Shown: piece by piece, positions 34,795 to 45,245 of the stretch
How the letters are laid out: every line of letters starts with the position of its first letter
Numbering within the stretch: the first letter of the stretch is position 1
DNA from: Ochotona curzoniae
Lineage: Eukaryota; Chordata; Mammalia; Lagomorpha; Ochotonidae
Direction: 5' to 3'
Assembly: GCF_017591425.1 (NCBI RefSeq)
Contig: NW_024467083.1
Coordinates: 13,445,001 to 13,509,000, forward strand
Length of the DNA: 64,000 nt
Notes under the pieces: model-generated
Database searches by the model: none
What the model was told of the DNA's origin: nothing
What the model saw: only the letters and a program-made list of their open reading frames with translations
Program-made: the position numbers and the translations under genes

Positions 34795-35126
34795 TCTTAA
34801 AGATTTATTTATTTTTATTGCAAAGTCAGACATACAAAGAGAAGGAGGAGAGACAGAGAGGAAGATCTTCCGTCCGGTGATTCACTTCCCAAGTGACCGC
34901 AATGGCTGGTGCTGTGCTAATCTGAAGCCAGGAGCCAGGAACTTCCTCTGGGACTCCTATGTGGGTGCAGGGTCCCAAGGCTTTGGGCAGTTCTTGACTG
35001 CTTTCCCAGGCCACAAGCAGGGAGTTGGATGGGAAGTAGGGCTGCCAGGATTAGAACGGGTGCCCATATGGAATCCTGAGGTGTTCAAGGCGAGGACTTT
35101 AGCCGCTAAGTCATGGCGCCAGGCCC
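34795..35126 (-). repeat. C-SINE, intermediate-young
   Basis: AAAGATTTATTTATTTTTAT tail, GATCTTCCGTCCGGTGATTC, GGTGCAGGGTCCCAAGGCTT, GGGTGCCCATATGGAATCCT and head end GCTAAGTCATGGCGCCAGGC. No convincing target duplication was found. Confidence 0.93.
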
Positions 35127-35441
35127 TGACTTACTTTTGTGTTACCAGATTTTAGCACTACAGCTAGCAAAAAATAGTTTCACTTTTTTAAAAAAAAGTG
35201 ATTGATTTTTTTAAAGATTTGTTTATTTTTATTGGAAGGCCAGCTGTACAGAGTGGAGGAAAGACAGAGGAAGATTTTTCATCTGCTGTTTCACTCCCCA
35301 AGAGGCTGCAACTGTCAGAGCTGAGTCAATTGGAAGTCATGAGCCAGGAGCTTCTTTCAGATCTCCCAAGCGGGGGCAGGGTTCCAAGGCTTTGGGCTGT
35401 GCTTGACTGATTTCGCAGGTCATGGGAAAGGAGCTGGTTGG

Positions 35442-35935
35442 TGTAACAGTCCCTCTTTGGACGCTAGTTATATGAGTTCAAGAAAAATCTGGTGAGACTC
35501 CAAGGCAAGTGAAATTTTTACTTAATGTCCAGTTGGGCGGCTACCTCTTGCCTTGAACAAGATAAGTGTGGGGTTTTTATAGTAAGTATCTATGGGAAAA
35601 TCAATAGCTACATGCTGTTGGATAAATACATAATCAGGGGTTATTTTGTGACCTAGAGCAGGTAAATATTTACAATGTTTAAGGCTCTGATCCAATTACT
35701 TCAATAAAGATTTACAATGCAAAAGCTCAAGATTCCAATCCTATAACTTCAGTGTAGACAGTAAACAGCATACCTCAAAGGTAACTGTCCTTCCTGGATT
35801 CTAAAAACCCCAAGCTCAATGTTAGCTCCTGTCTACTTCCTTGTATTTCAGAAAGCAGTTCCCTATGACACAATGCAAGTGTTTCTTAGGAGATTCCAAA
35901 ACACATTTACTTTGACAATTAATCCTATCTCTTCA
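35442..35935 (-). mobile_element. Solo LTR of an endogenous retrovirus
   Basis: A 494-bp insert interrupts a C-SINE. Read on the minus strand it begins TGAAGAG and ends GACTGTTACA, so it has the TG...CA ends of an LTR. It holds a TATA-like TATAAAAA about two thirds of the way in, followed by a segment that looks like R/U5. No gag, pol or env sequence and no second LTR is present, so it is a solo LTR. The usual 4-6 bp target duplication is not visible. The family is not identified. Confidence 0.72.
35574..35581 (-). promoter_or_regulatory. TATA box of the solo LTR
   Basis: Minus-strand TATAAAAA followed by CCCC sits where a U3 promoter would be in the LTR. Only the motif and position support it; no activity can be inferred. 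Confidence 0.45.
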
Positions 35936-36034
35936 GAAACAGGACCACCGGGAATGAACTGGCACCCATATGGGATCCTGGAGTTTGCAAGGCGTGGACT
36001 TGAGCAGCTAGACAACCACGCTAGGCCCTAATTA

Positions 36035-36255
36035 ATTTTATGCTACAGTTTCAAAGACTCTGGGATTTCCCCCCTCCCAAGACCACTTCCTCTTATTGAT
36101 TCCCCCTATATTATTACAATAGCATATTTCTTCAAAAAACCCATAAATCCATCATTCTGCTATTTAAGTATATCCTGATATTGTAGGTATGGAGAACAGC
36201 AGAATCCAGCATCCTATTAGTTTTTCAATGAGGCATTTATTTATTGACTCATGGC
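36035..36255 (-). mobile_element. L1 3'UTR fragment
   Basis: On the plus strand, ATGCTACAGTTTCAAAGACT, CCTATATTATTACAATAGCA, TAGGTATGGAGAACAGCAGA and TCCAGCATCCTATTA match the start of the antisense L1 3'UTR copies at 43893 and 45246. It is truncated at about 220 bp. Confidence 0.75.
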
Positions 36256-36372
36256 AACTATTGCAAATAACATAATATTGCTATTAAACACTTATCAACA
36301 TCATCTTTAATAGTGAAAGAACATAAAAAATCAGAAAGCATTATATAGCTATTAATAAGAGGTACAGTTATG

Positions 36373-36695
36373 GGTTGGGGGTCTGACTGTTAAGAACACT
36401 TTATGCCAGATTGTAATACCTGGATTGAATTCCCAGCTCTGTTCCCAATTCTAGCTTTCTACCAGAAGGCACTGTGGAAGACCACTGGTGATGCCTAAAA
36501 TAATTGATTTTTTTAACATCCAGTTTGTGCCTCCGGGTCCTAGAAATTTGGGGAGTGAATCAGTGGCTGAGTTTCTTTCTTTCTCTCTCTCTCTCTCACT
36601 CCTTCTCTCTCAGTCTGGCTTTCTGGCTCTCTCCCTCTCTGTATGAAGGAAAGAAATTAAAACAAACAACAACAACAACAACAACAAACTTTTCC
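36373..36695 (+). repeat. Old C-SINE with CT-rich and (CAA)n end
   Basis: GGGGGTCTGACTGTTAAGAA head, GATTGAATTCCCAGCTCTGT, CAGAAGGCACTGTGGAAGAC and GGGGAGTGAATCAGTGGCTG body. The (CT)n expansion is at about 36575-36645, and an AACAAACAACAACAACAACA tail ends near 36690. Confidence 0.8.
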
Positions 36696-36699
36696 TAGG

Positions 36700-39600
36700 T
36701 GGCTTCAAAAGGTGTACAGAAAACAGAATTAAGAGATCAAATTATTTCAGTGCAAAAAAAAAATCCGTATTTCATGCATAAAAGACTTCAGGAAGTTCAC
36801 AAAAATGTAAACTATAAAAATTATGTATATGAAAAATTATATATATATACACACATGTGGAGAGAGTGATATATCACTTAGTAACAGGGATGTATTCTGG
36901 CAACTGTATTGTTAGTTAAATTCCTTGTTGTCTGGACAATACAGATAGTACTCATATAAATTAGGATAATATAGGTCAGTCATTCATGTGGCCTCTTATT
37001 GCAGCCAAGAACATGGTCATCATTAGATACAAGGGCCTGCTGTTCACATACATGACATACCATCTTACAGTAAAGTTTTTATAAGTAGAGGAGAAATGTT
37101 TTAAAATAAGGTTATACTGTTAAATAAGTATATGAATACAGTAAACATGCAAACCAGTAACAGATGTGTATTATCATTATAAATTATGTTCTATGTATGT
37201 GCTTTGTTGTATAAGACTGACAACAGATTTCTTTATATCAGCAACACCATAAACATGTGAAAAACATGTTATGCTACAATAACACAATGGCTGTTACATC
37301 GCTAAGTGATAGGAAACTTTAGCTCCAAGAAAATGGTACGTGACTACCATGGAATATCAGTACATTATTGCAAAACTTGCAAAACACAGTTCATGATGCC
37401 AGACATGTACATCTATTTACATTTATGGATATACACATTCAACTCTTTTTAGTGTATATCTGTATACATATAAACTATAATCTATTTTTACTGAAATATC
37501 ACGATACATATAGCCAATACAGAATTATTTGAAAACTGAGAAATATTTTAAGCTTGCTCATTAAATTAAAGCTTTGGAAAACAGTACTGTTATTCACTAT
37601 CTTTGAGTAATAGCATTAAGAAATACATTTTAATTAATTTTTATTATTTTAGCCCTTAATTTTATAATTTTCTTTAACAATTATAACTTTCATGAAATGA
37701 AAAAAAAATTAGGAAATTTTTGTTGTAATGGAAGCATAGTGTTATTCATATAATTATTTCATAGCCTGGTGTCAGTGGCTTATACATGACAATTTATTTT
37801 AATATCCTTGTAGTTTAGCTTATAAAAATAAAAATGCAAGCAAAATAGAAAAATATGTAGTAGGAAAAGAATTTAAAATGTAAAAATACTAGTCCCATGC
37901 ATACATACATATAATATATTTATATACATATGTATAATAAAATATGTAAAATAAAGGACTAGTATTTTTACATTTTACATTTATATGTATTTCAAGTATC
38001 CAACAAATGCATTTGACTAGTCTTCTCAGAAACATAAAAATATAGAAGATAATTTTATGTCCTTGCAAAAATAGATTTTGCCATTTATCAGATCTTTACA
38101 CTCTAAATTTTCATACTAGTTTTACTTTCATTTTTTCTCAATGCTTTTGTAAAACTGGCATTATGCCAAGAGGAACATCTCCCAGCTGAACAAATAGAAT
38201 TCTTTTCAATTCATTGCAACACTGAAACGTATATGGAAAATAATTTGAAAATAATTTACAATTTTTGGCTCAAATACCAAATAAGATTTTTTAGTACTTG
38301 CTGATTTCTCTCTCTCTGGCTAATGATTTCTTGAAAGATGTGGACTTTCATTAATGGCCTCCCATTACCCTCAGAACACATAAATCAAAGAAAGATTAAT
38401 CCGAGATTTGATTTTTTTTGGCATGTATATATAAAGAAATTAAACTATGGGTGGGATCTTTATTATTCTGACATTTTATGTCATTCTAGAATGGGAAATC
38501 ACTTAAAAAGGTCATTATCATTATCTCCTGTTTCAAACTTAAGTTTCAAATATGATTCTATTTTATAATATACCATTATTCACATGGGTTAAAAACCAGG
38601 TCCAGCTAAATGAAAAATATTTGCCAAAAGTACATCTGGAAACAATGTTAAAGGCATGGATTTTTATGTGCAGGATCTTGGAGGAGAAATATATTCTAAA
38701 AAGTAAAAGCATGCCCTCAACTATTGCTTTTCCAATTAAGAGTCAATTCTAATTTTTCAATTTTCAGTAACAGTCTAATATCAAAATGTAACTTTGGGAA
38801 AGGCAAGCATCGCCATTGTATACTCAAGTTAATTACAGTGATGCATATTGGATTATATTTCGTGGTACCCGTGGGTTAAGGAACAGCTAAATGCAGAATG
38901 TCAGTTTATAGAAACGGTACACGTAACAGACTGAGGTTTCTTGGTATGCCTCCACTGTAGCCAATTGAAATGCTTCCATTGCTCCCTTGAGTGTAACAAG
39001 AGAACACATTTTGGGCAGTAAGGCTGTGAGTGAAAAACTCTTTATCTTTAAAAGCACAGTGATCAAATGACTCTTTGGTATGTTTCATTTTTCCCTTTTG
39101 TCTCCAGATTATTCTTTTCTTGTACCTTTATTTTTAGTTTGGCATTCAGCCCAATATCTATCTTCTCAGCTGGGTCCAATTTGACTCCTGGATTCTCAGA
39201 ACACTATGTGCTTCAGTGAGCCAGCTGAACACAGAAGCATGATTTTCCACAGTTTTTGAGACAGCAAGCTGCTGCCTGTCCAATTGCAAAGACACAGGCT
39301 CTCCAACAGCTAAGCGTGCAGAAATTGAGGAATACCTCTTAAATTCTGGAGGATATTCTCTTTTGAGTATTGAGAGAAACCTGTCACAACCTCAATCTGT
39401 TTTGATGCAAAACATAAAGTTCTGTTCTAATTGCTGCACAAAATAAAAAATACTACTAATAAGCCAAGAGTTTGGACAGAATTGAGTGACAACCATGACC
39501 CTCCCCTTTCAGTTAGGCGTATGGTCATCCATCTGTGCTACCTTGCTTCCTGTGAGAGGAGGAGAGCTTCCTTCAAACAGGTCTTCCACTCAATCAACTC

Positions 39601-40105
39601 CTTATGTGGCACTCTTTTCCCATGACTCTAAATGTTCCTCTCAATAAAAATTTCTCAAGAAATTTCTCAGCATTTATCATTCAAAATAATTATAACTATT
39701 ATAATTGTAATATTCTTAAGAATATTTTTCTTTTACAAAAGAAAGCTTTAGTTTGATGCTAAATCTTCAAATAAAAATGATCTTTCACCTCAAATCCACT
39801 AGATCTCCACTGAGTGATCTTCCAGTCTTCTCTCGACCCTCAGATTGGAATGCTTTTAGCTTCAAGTGATAACAGAATAGTTTAATCATGCATAAATATT
39901 TTTATTACTTCACTGAAATAAATTTACACTTTCCTGGTACCAAAGTTGTCATGTTATAGCATAGTGATGTCAGAATTCTGAACTTACTCCACTACAAGTG
40001 TCCCTGCTTTTTTGCTTCCTAGTCCAGAGAAGTATTTTGCAATGCTAAACAGAAATCAATAAGTTGGATAAGTCAGTGCTCAGGGAATAAAACTTCTCCA
40101 AAGAA
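36700..40105. other. Long AT-rich stretch, mostly unrecognised
   Basis: No SINE, L1 or gene is identified over 3.4 kb, the longest such gap in the window. Exceptions are a 22-bp inverted repeat (37874-37977) and a slightly GC-richer part at 38860-39650. That part includes CTCTCAATAAAAATTTCTC near 39640 and could be an LTR end or unique DNA. Confidence 0.45.
37874..37977. repeat. Perfect 22-bp inverted repeat with AT-rich loop
   Basis: The left arm (37874-37895, containing GTAAAAATACTAGTCC) and right arm (37956-37977, containing GGACTAGTATTTTTAC) are exact reverse complements over 22 bp. They are separated by a 60-bp loop rich in TA and CATA. The unit could be a small MITE or a template-switch product. 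It has no recognised terminal motif. Confidence 0.85.
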
Positions 40106-40109
40106 AGCT

Positions 40110-40229
40110 TTTTCCTTCCTCCCTCCATTCCTTCCTTTCTTCCTTCCCTCCTTCTTCCTTCCTTCCTTCCCTTCCTCCCTCCCTCCTCTTTTGTTTTTTT
40201 CTTTTCTTTTCTATCTTTCTTTCTTTCTC
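40110..40229 (+). repeat. Polypyrimidine (TTCC/TTTC)n tract
   Basis: About 120 bp of almost pure pyrimidine with CCTTCCTCCCTCCATTCC-like units and a TTTC-rich end. It has mirror-repeat potential (triplex-prone). Confidence 0.9.
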
Positions 40230-40628
40230 ATATGCTTGATATTAAATCAATGACCACAAGAAAAAATAATATGGATCCTACATTATCTTTCTAGAAACTC
40301 TAATTGCTAAATGACTTTTCAGACTAATTGCGCCAAGAGATCTCCAAATTTAAAACTTGCAAAGACTTAACTCATGATTTTAGATCTTATCTTTCTATTT
40401 TTCCTCCCTTGAGAAAACTGCATGAACTGCATGAATTTATTTCTAGGATAAAATTTTAATCTCACTACTTAGATTCAGTCATATATGAAACGATTATATT
40501 CTTAACACTTCTTCAGTACATTTATTTGTTTCATCTTTACATACCATTATTTTGGTGTGGATAAGTGCCTTCTCTATATTGGATTAACAGAAACACTATC
40601 TCCTTTATTTCATCTAAATTTTTCTTAT
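40230..40628. other. AT-rich stretch, nothing recognised
   Basis: No feature seen. Confidence 0.4.
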
Positions 40629-40629
40629 G

Positions 40630-40902
40630 AATTTTAAGAATTTTATCTATTTATTTGAAGGCAGAATTATAGAGAGAAAAGGAGAGGCAAATGGCTGCCA
40701 TGATGAAGGTAGTAGCCAGGGGTTTCTTCCAGATCTCCTATGTAGATAGCAGAAAGCCTAGCACTTGGGCCATCTTCCACTGTTTCCCCAGAAGCATTAT
40801 AGGGGTCTGAATCAAAAGAGGAGGAGCTGGGACAGGAATCCCACATGGGATTCTGGAGTCTTGAATGATGGCTTAATTCATATGACACAATGGTGGCCCA
40901 CT
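40630..40902 (-). repeat. Old C-SINE
   Basis: A TTTTATCTATTTATTTGAAG tail is followed by GGGGTTTCTTCCAGATCTCC, CTAGCACTTGGGCCATCTTC and AATCCCACATGGGATTCTGG, ending CAATGGTGGCCC. A ~40-bp deletion removes the part containing the GGTTCACTCCCC motif. Confidence 0.8.
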
Positions 40903-40929
40903 CATATATTTTCTGCATTTGCTACATGA

Positions 40930-41219
40930 ATATTATTATTACTATCTTTTTGAGAGACAGACTACTACTATCAGCTATTTCACTCCTCAAGTGCTCATAA
41001 CGGTAGGACTGGGCTTGGGATTAAAATTAAGAGCTGGGAACTCAATTTGGGTGCAAGGACCCAAAGCCTTTAGCTATCACCTGCAGGTTCCCATGGTGTG
41101 CGTTAGTAGGAAGCTGGAATTAGAAAAAAAAAAAATCTTGGATTTGAAGCCAGGCACTGGTATATGAATCTCAGGGTTCTCAAGCAGCAATTTAACTGCT
41201 TTGCCAAATATCCACCCTA
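40930..41219 (-). repeat. Old C-SINE
   Basis: AGCTATTTCACTCCTCAAGT, GGGTGCAAGGACCCAAAGCC and AGGAAGCTGGAATTAGAAAA, then a head ending in AACTGCTTTGCCAAATATCC. It sits tail-first against the previous copy, so two old SINEs lie in the same orientation within 600 bp. Confidence 0.75.
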
Positions 41220-41249
41220 GAAGACTTATTTTAAGAAGCAGAGCAGAGG

Positions 41250-41565
41250 GACTGTGTTTTGTGGTGCATCTGTTTAATCCACCACCTGCAACACCAGCAT
41301 CCAAATGAGCACCCTTTGGAGCCCAGCTGTTCCACTTCTGACCCAGTTCCTTGTCAATGCTCCCAGGGAGGCAGCAGATAATAGCTCAAATATTTGTGTC
41401 CAGTGAACAACATAGGAAATTGAGATAGTTCTAGATTCCTCATTTCTCCAGCTGTTAGGGACGAGAATCAGCACATAGAAGCTCTCTCTCTTTATCTCTA
41501 TCTTCTCTCTGTATTTCTCTCCCCTTTCTGTAATTCTGCCTTTCATACATAAGAAATCAAGGATC
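41250..41565 (+). repeat. Old C-SINE
   Basis: TTTTGTGGTGCATCTGTTTA head, GCAACACCAGCATCCAAATG, TGTTCCACTTCTGACCCAGT, CAGGGAGGCAGCAGATAATA body, CT-rich AGCTCTCTCTCTTTATCTCT and CTGTAATTCTGCCTTTCATA. It is in opposite orientation to the two preceding copies. Confidence 0.82.
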
Positions 41566-42125
41566 TGCAAATCTCAATACTTAAGCACACTTCACACTGC
41601 AAATACCAGAAACCCCAACTGAAATGAGTGGAGCTGTAAACCGCATCTGATTCCTCAGTACTGTTTTCACTGAGCAGACAGTGCTGTGTTCTGGCCTTTG
41701 CATCTTCTGTTTTCAAGCTCACTGGGTAATTTGAAAGGCTGGGCAGGCAAAACCCTATATAATCTGCTCTTTGATGGCAGCAGCTCTGCAAAAGCAATTG
41801 TCCCCTTGTGACGAAGGAAGTACACAGCATGTGCTCCTTGATTATTACCTGTTACCTGGCCTCTGAATGTTGGTTTAGGAAGAATTTCCATGAGGCAATG
41901 ACAGCTTCCCAGTCCCTCAGGGAGCCTAAATTTGAGTTTTTTTTTAAAGAAAAGTTATGCTTCTAGATAAACTGGTTTAAACTAAGCTTTTCTATTTCTC
42001 ATAGTTCCTCCGAAAGTGAAAAATATTGCCAAAGTACTCTAGCATTTTCAATTTATCCTAAATTAACCCTATCCTGGAATCTCATAAACCTACTGTTTAA
42101 ATGCAACAATCAAAGAGAAAATATA
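41566..42125. other. Unique-looking stretch, nothing recognised
   Basis: Minus frames of 74-98 codons occur, but I recognise nothing. GC is slightly higher than average between 41580 and 41930. Confidence 0.4.
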
Positions 42126-42126
42126 T

Positions 42127-42449
42127 TTTTTTAAAGATTTATTTTATTTTTATTGGAAAGTCAGATATACAGAGAGGAGGAGAGACAGAAAGATCTTCAA
42201 GCCGACGATTCACTTCTCAAGTGGCCACAATGGCCAGAGCAGAGCTGATCTGAAGCCAGGAGCCTCCTCCAGGTCTCCCATGTGGATGCAGGATCCCAAG
42301 GCTTTGGGCCATTCTTGACTGCTTTTCCAGGCCACAAGCACGGAGCTGAAGGGGAAGCAGGCCTCTGGGACATGAACCAGCACCCATATGGGATCCCAGC
42401 ACATGCAAGACGAGGACTTTTAGCATCTAGGCTACCACAGATGGCTCAA
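42127..42449 (-). repeat. C-SINE, intermediate age
   Basis: AAAGATTTTATTTTATTTTT tail, GAGACAGAAAGATCTTCAAG, GGATGCAGGATCCCAAGGCT, AGCACCCATATGGGATCCCA and head end GCTACCACAGATGGCTC. Flanks CAAAGAGAAAATAT and CAAACAGAAAGTGT may be a decayed duplication. Confidence 0.92.
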
Positions 42450-43890
42450 ACAGAAAGTGTTTTAATTAGCAATTAGATCCTCATGTTTCCAGTCCAGGGC
42501 ATAGGACTTCAACCACTGTATACAACATTTATGCTCATCAAATTAAAAATATTAGCAACCACTAAATCCAACATTCCAACATTGCTATTTATATTATTGA
42601 AAGGTGACAATTTGTATATAAAACCAATGTGAATTATATGAAAAAGAAATTTGTTGTTTTATTTAACAGATAATTCTAGATATAAGGCTCATCTCTTCAT
42701 AACTACAGATTCATTACAAACAACCTGTTCAGGACTCATTTTCTCAGTCAAAAAAAAAAAAAAACAAGCTTGGGCTTGAGATTAAAATATAATGAAACAA
42801 AATCGAGAACTGTTTTGTCAGTTTGCAGTACTTCATAAAAAACCATAAACTAGGTACCTTATGATGAGAAAAATTTACACTGCTTAGTTTTAGAGGCTGA
42901 TAAACACGAGATAAAGGAGCTGGCAGATTTAGTGTCTGGTAAAGGCCCATTTTTTCACTGATGATGCTTTCTTGCTATGTCTTTGCATGGTGAAAAAGAC
43001 AAGTGGATAGAGATATCTTTTTATAAGGATTCCCATTCATGAAGATATTGCCCTAATCTTATTACTTCCCCAACACAATACCTTTCAATATTAACACATT
43101 TGAGATTAGAATTTAACAGACGAATTCTAGGAGGACACAAATTTTCAGTCCTGGCAGAGGATTTGATTGTGAAAAAAGGCAAAAGCAATGAGATAAGTTA
43201 AAAGAGATTCACTGTTCTAAGTTGCAATAATTAGCCTGCCACTAGAAGAGAAATTGACATTATGTGACTTTTAATGCATATACAACTTTGAATCCCTAAA
43301 TTCAGCATAGAATATTTCCATAACAAATGATCTAATTTCATATAACCTCATACTTTTTCTTTCACACCTCCAAAAAATCTTAAAGCATGTGTAAATGCCT
43401 TATATAATTATGCATGTAGTATCATTGATATTTTTGTGATTATTTGCAAAAATAAAGGAAAAATCTCTTTTGAGTTTAATTTTGTGCTCGCCAAAGTCAG
43501 AAAATAAAACTTTCCCATGTGTTAACATACTTTACTGTAAAAAAGAATATTGAAAGTCCAGTGTATTTGATGCACTCCATAATTCATAATAAATTAATTT
43601 ATTGAAATAAAAAAACTTCAACTTAGCATAAAATTCTAATTGAACCAAAGACCTAGACAATAGATAAAAAGCTGTGCAGTATCTGTTACACACTTAAAAC
43701 AGAGAGGAAGTAATATGACTCATCACGACAAAATGAGACTCAGTAAATGGTCAAAAAGAACACTCACATATGTCCCAGTGCAGTTAGCTCCAAAGCATAC
43801 CCTGACATTTAGTGTGGCAAAAGTTGAGACATATTTTTTGCAAGTCCATGTAGAAATGAGAAAGAACAAAATGAAAATTCACTATCTCAG
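42450..43890. other. AT-rich stretch, nothing recognised
   Basis: No repeat or gene identified. An A run of 14 lies near 42751. Confidence 0.45.
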
Positions 43891-43892
43891 AG

Positions 43893-44215
43893 ATTTTTTT
43901 TTAAATTGTGCTTCTTTTCATTATTATCATTTTATGATGCAGGTCTAAATGCCCTGGGATTTCTCTTATGGCCTCCCAAAATCACTCCCCCCTCACTGAG
44001 TTCCCCTACATCATTACTATAGCATAGTTCTTAATACACAGTGATATGTCCCTCACTGCGGGAATGGACAACAGCAGAGTCCAGCATCCTATTGTTAAGA
44101 TACAGTAAACATTTTCATTGGGAGTCCATCTTTGTCTGGAAGTAGAGATGCATACTGCATTGTATCCTCACATCTGGATATGACAGTCTCCATTATATAG
44201 TTACTATACATCCCG
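43893..44215 (-). mobile_element. L1 3'UTR, joined to inverted ORF2 sequence
   Basis: It begins with the T run of an inserted L1 A-tail (43894-43902), then antisense 3'UTR (TATGATGCAGGTCTAAATGC, TTCATTGGGAGTCCATCTTT, GTAGAGATGCATACTGCATT, ATAGTTACTATACATCCC). At 44215/44216 the sequence turns into L1 ORF2 text of the opposite strand. The same junction recurs at 44695 and 45500. Confidence 0.78.
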
Positions 44216-44656
44216 TTAAATTAAAAACCACAATATAAAATCAACAACAGGAAGAAAAATAAGAAATTGGGCCAGGTGCAATGGCCTAGCGGCTAAAGTC
44301 CTCGACCTTGAATGTGCCAGGATCCCATATGGGCACTGGTTCTAATCCTGGCAGCTCTACTTCCCATCCAGCTCCCTGTTTGTGGCCTGGGAGCAGTTGA
44401 GGATGGCCCAAAGCCTTTGGACCCTGCACCCCCTTGGGAGACCTGGAGGAAGCTCCTAGTTCTTGGCTTTGGATCAGCTTAGCTCCGGCCGTTGCGGCCA
44501 CTTGGGGAGAGAAACATCAGAAGGAAGATCTTCCTCTCTGTCTCTCCTCCTCTCTGAATATCTAACTTTTCAACAAAAAATAAAACAAATCTTTAAAAAA
44601 GGAAAAGAAAAATAAAAAAAATTTACAATGACATGAAGTTAAATTACATGCTGCTA
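44216..44656 (+). mobile_element. Inverted L1 ORF2 linker fragment, split by a C-SINE
   Basis: TTAAATTAAAAACCACAATA, then AATCAACAACAGGAAGAAAA and, after the SINE, AATGACATGAAGTTAAATTA. These resemble the sense strand of the ORF2 region between endonuclease and RT, opposite to the adjoining 3'UTR. The identity is moderately certain, based on the antisense L1 pattern. Confidence 0.5.
44269..44603 (+). repeat. C-SINE inserted in the L1 mosaic
   Basis: GGGCCAGGTGCAATGGCCTA head (CCTAG subfamily), GGATCCCATATGGGCACTGG, GACCTGGAGGAAGCTCCTAG and CTCTCTGAATATCTAACTTT. Flanks AGAAAAATAAGAAATT (44253-44268) and AGAAAAATAAAAAAAATT (about 44605-44622) form an A-rich target duplication. Confidence 0.92.
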
Positions 44657-44695
44657 GATATGATAGTGTCCATTACATAGTTACTATACATCCCC
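44657..44695 (-). mobile_element. Second, short L1 3'UTR segment with the same junction
   Basis: GATATGATAGTGTCCATTAC and ATAGTTACTATACATCCCC repeat positions 44177-44215 almost exactly, then switch at 44695/44696 to TTAAATGAGAAGCCACAGAA. The unit therefore appears duplicated in tandem, with the SINE inside the first copy. Confidence 0.7.
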
Positions 44696-44935
44696 TTAAA
44701 TGAGAAGCCACAGAACAAATCAACAACTTGAAGAAAAAACGAAATTAACAGCATGAAGATAAATAACATGCTACTGAATGACTAGTGTGTCACTGAAGAA
44801 GTGAAAAAGAAAATCAAGAATCTTCTTGAAGAAACTGATGCTATTGTATGATCTATGAATCACTGAAGAATTTAATAAGAAGAAAGTGTTTTGAAGAGGT
44901 AAAATTAATAAAAAAAATCAAAATCCATGAGATAC
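44696..44935 (+). mobile_element. Inverted L1 ORF2 linker fragment
   Basis: ATGCTACTGAATGACTAGTG, GTCACTGAAGAAGTGAAAAA and AATCTTCTTGAAGAAACTGA read on the plus strand as the ORF2 segment encoding LLND-WV-EEVKKEIKNFLEE-like residues, with stops. A partial repeat of the block follows (GATGCTATTGTATGATCTAT, CACTGAAGAATTTAATAAGA). Confidence 0.6.
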
Positions 44936-45065
44936 AGTTTCCGCTGATCTTTGTTGGCAAATGTGTCTCCTGTAGACAACAAATAGATGGGTATTTTTTT
45001 AATCCAGTCTACTAATCTACGACATTTGATTGATGAGTTTAATCCATTTACATTCAGGGTTAATA
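44936..45065 (-). pseudogene. L1 ORF2 start, endonuclease N-terminus (fragment)
   Basis: The minus strand from about 45065 encodes TLNVNGLNS, then a KCRRLVDWIKK-like stretch and, after a frame shift, a FANKDQRKL-like segment. This matches the N-terminal endonuclease domain of L1 ORF2 (the TLNVNGLN motif just after the start). Only ~40 residues remain, so the catalytic residues further on are absent. Confidence 0.85.
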
Positions 45066-45245
45066 TGAATGGGTGGTAATTTGGTCCTGATATTTTAGCA
45101 ATGGATTGTTCATTGATTTAGTCTTCTGTTGTTATTTTATTGGGATGTTCTTCATATTTGCCTTTGGTTTCTGTGCGTGCTATTCATTTTCTCTGTCAAG
45201 AGAACATCTTGAAGTATCATTCATTGGGCAGGTTTGGAAGAGGCA
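45066..45245 (-). mobile_element. L1 inter-ORF region
   Basis: This minus-strand sequence directly upstream of the ORF2 start includes GAAGAACATCCCAATAAAAT and CAGGACCAAATTACCACCCA. It is placed by position between ORF1 and ORF2, although a 3'UTR segment now separates it from ORF1. Confidence 0.55.

Larger units (their letters stand above)
35209..36029 (-). repeat. C-SINE split by a solo LTR
   Basis: The tail-side part is 35209-35441 (AAAGATTTGTTTATTTTTAT to GGAGCTGGTTGG), and the head-side part is 35936-36029 (GAAACAGGACCACC to CCACGCTAGGCCC). Joined directly they restore the SINE consensus around GAGCTGG-TGGGAA-CAGG with no missing or repeated bases. Confidence 0.88.

Noticed and set aside
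39400..39655. Possible LTR ending in CTCTCAATAAAAATTTCTC
   Set aside because: The polyadenylation-like end is suggestive, but I could not find matching ends, a TATA box or a duplication.
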